Source: Actinomycetota bacterium
GTDB lineage: Bacteria; Actinomycetota; Acidimicrobiia; Acidimicrobiales; AC-14
DNA: 6,857 bases
Assembly (NCBI GenBank): GCA_020200615.1
Contig: JAIVIH010000032.1
Location: 1-6,857, forward strand
Direction of reading: 5' to 3'
Every line of letters starts with the position of its first letter. Positions within the stretch are counted from its first letter, which is position 1. Shown in pieces: positions 5,974 through 6,857 of the stretch. The position numbers and the translations under genes are program-made. The notes under the pieces were generated by a model. That model had not been told where the DNA came from. It saw only the letters and a program-made list of their open reading frames with translations, and did no database searches.

Positions 5974-6049
5974 CACCGCAGCATTCAAGCGCCTCGTGCG
6001 CCTCGACGACGTCAACGTCACCGCCGTGGAGTTCCCAGACGGCAGGTGA
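5966..6049 (+). pseudogene. ISL3-type transposase, N-terminal fragment of 27 codons
   Basis: GTG at 5966 opens a frame reading MRATAAFKRLVRL, then DDVNVTAVEF and PDGR, ending at a TGA (6047-6049) created at the junction. The pattern 'MR.T.AFnr.LrL.g..V..V.F...' is the usual N-terminus of actinobacterial ISL3 transposases, which run to about 400 residues. There they continue with a Val-rich strand and a Cys zinc site, both absent here. GGAG at 5951-5954 is the likely SD. The gene is too short to work. I rely on recognition of this N-terminus, not on a database search. Confidence 0.65.
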
Positions 6050-6857
6050 GCCTCCGACTGGGGACAGGTCTCCTCCAGTGCCTCCGCCACCTTCCGGTGC
6101 AGGTGAGCGCGCCGGGTGGGGCCGAGCGCGTCATACAGCGAGTGGCGAACAAGGGCATGGGCGAAGCTGAACCGGCCGAGTCGGCCCGGCACTTCGATCA
6201 CGAGAGCCGCAGCCTTGGCTTCGTCGAGGACGTCGAGCATGTCGGACTCGGTGAGACCGGTCGCCGCGCTGGCCAAGCCCAGATCGAACTCCATCCCGAT
6301 CACTGCGGCGACCGGAAGGACACGGTTGACGTCGGGAGAGAGGCGCTGCAGCCGACGACCGATCACGGCTCGGACGCTCTCGGGAATGCCGACCTTGTCG
6401 AGATCCGACAGGCACAGCCTCCCGCCATCGACGGGCCCTGATTCCGCCAGATGACGCAGGATTTCGGTGACGAAGAACGGGTTGCCGTCTGTGTCCCTCC
6501 AGAGTGCCTTCGCGAGAGCGTCCCCGCTGCCGTCGAGCGGATGCCCGGCGGTGTGCTCGACCAGGCCCAGAACGTCCGCCTCGTGCAATCCCTCCAGGAC
6601 GACTCGTTCCACGCCGTGTTCGCGGCCGAGGTCCGCCAGGACGTCCCACAGGGGGTGCGTCGGCGAGACGTCGGTGTGGCGGTGGGTAGCCACCAACAGC
6701 GCGGCCCTGGGCTCGACGGAGGCCACCAGGTAGCTGAACAGCAGCAGGGTCGGCTTGGTGGCCCACTGGAGGTCCTCGAGCACGAGCACGACCGGGGCGG
6801 TCTCCGACGCACGGGCCAGCAGGTTGGCCACGGCCTGGAACAGCTGGTAGCGCTCGG
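6047..6857 (-). pseudogene. LuxR/AfsR-type AAA ATPase regulator, truncated at its 3' end by the IS (5' end outside window)
   Basis: The frame is open to the right edge of the window; the residues before the GTG at 6831 (ERYQLFQA) match the usual '..RYrLFeAva.ll' of this family, so that GTG is internal. Residues below are counted from it. VVLVLEDLQWAT (14-24) is the Walker B strand of AAA_16/STAND ATPases; Walker A lies outside the window. DGNPFFVTEILRHL (115-128) is the conserved GNPFF motif, and FSFAHALVRHSLYDAL (221-236) the helix that follows the winged-helix part. RRAHLHRKVAEALEE (240-254) is also typical. Homologues then continue into TPR-like repeats and often a LuxR DNA-binding domain. 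Here homology stops at about EAHL (260-263), and the frame runs on through antisense IS sequence to a stop at 5959-5961. These proteins are large ATP-dependent transcription regulators, or ATPase parts of cyclase-linked kinases. The product is probably inactive. Confidence 0.75.

Larger units (their letters stand above)
5770..6046 (+). mobile_element. ISL3-family insertion sequence remnant (left end and 5' part only)
   Basis: The segment reads rightwards from a probable terminal repeat starting GGGTTCTTCGCGAAATCC at 5770 (or 5771), similar to the GGnTCTTC-type ends of ISL3 elements. An A-rich stretch (CAAAAATAC, 5761-5769) lies just outside, as expected for ISL3 targets, which are duplicated as 8 bp. 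About 195 bases of leader follow, then the start of a transposase at 5966. The element stops inside the transposase at about 6041-6049, where sequence of an unrelated minus-strand regulator begins. The rest of the transposase and the right end are gone, so the copy cannot move by itself. The family call rests on the transposase N-terminus; the exact left boundary is an estimate. Confidence 0.6.

Noticed and set aside
1..6857. CRISPR arrays, tRNA, rRNA or phage genes
   Set aside because: No regularly spaced repeats, tRNA-like cloverleaf, rRNA signature or phage structural genes were seen on either strand.

Overview
The window is GC-rich throughout, with GTG starts, Shine-Dalgarno (SD) sites and arginine/alanine-rich proteins. 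It looks like chromosomal DNA of a high-GC actinobacterium. I cannot place the genus from sequence alone.

Layout, left to right. (1) Positions 1-375, plus strand: the C-terminal end of an aminoglycoside-phosphotransferase-fold (APH/choline kinase-like) protein, cut by the window edge. (2) Positions 386-5675, minus strand: three genes that form a polysaccharide locus. Transcription reads right to left: a secreted clan GH-A glycoside hydrolase with a Thr/Ser-rich linker (4419-5675), a Wzx/MATE-like polysaccharide flippase (2782-4137), and a tandem double glycosyltransferase of 799 residues (386-2785). The flippase and glycosyltransferase overlap by ATGA. A strong hairpin terminator and a 281-base gap separate the hydrolase from the flippase. 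(3) Positions 5676-5769: leader and candidate promoter of the hydrolase. The promoter resembles those read by flagellar/WhiG-type sigma factors (sigma-28 family). (4) Positions about 5770-6046: a 5' remnant of an ISL3-type insertion sequence, with a probable left end, an untranslated leader containing a 14-bp inverted repeat, and the first 27 codons of its transposase. (5) Positions about 6047-6857, minus strand: a LuxR/AfsR-type AAA ATPase regulator whose 3' end is lost at the IS junction and whose 5' end lies outside the window.

Inferred joint role: the glycosyltransferase builds part of a lipid-linked repeat unit, the flippase moves it across the membrane, and the exported hydrolase trims or releases the surface glycan, much as PslG does in Pseudomonas Psl synthesis. 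No polymerase, priming transferase or chain-length regulator is visible, so any complete pathway must include genes elsewhere.

The points most worth a second look are three. The N-terminal glycosyltransferase module has lost its donor-binding and catalytic signature residues. A sigma-28-like promoter lies directly upstream of a glycan hydrolase. The IS remnant joins a truncated regulator to this locus and ends about 10 bp from that promoter.
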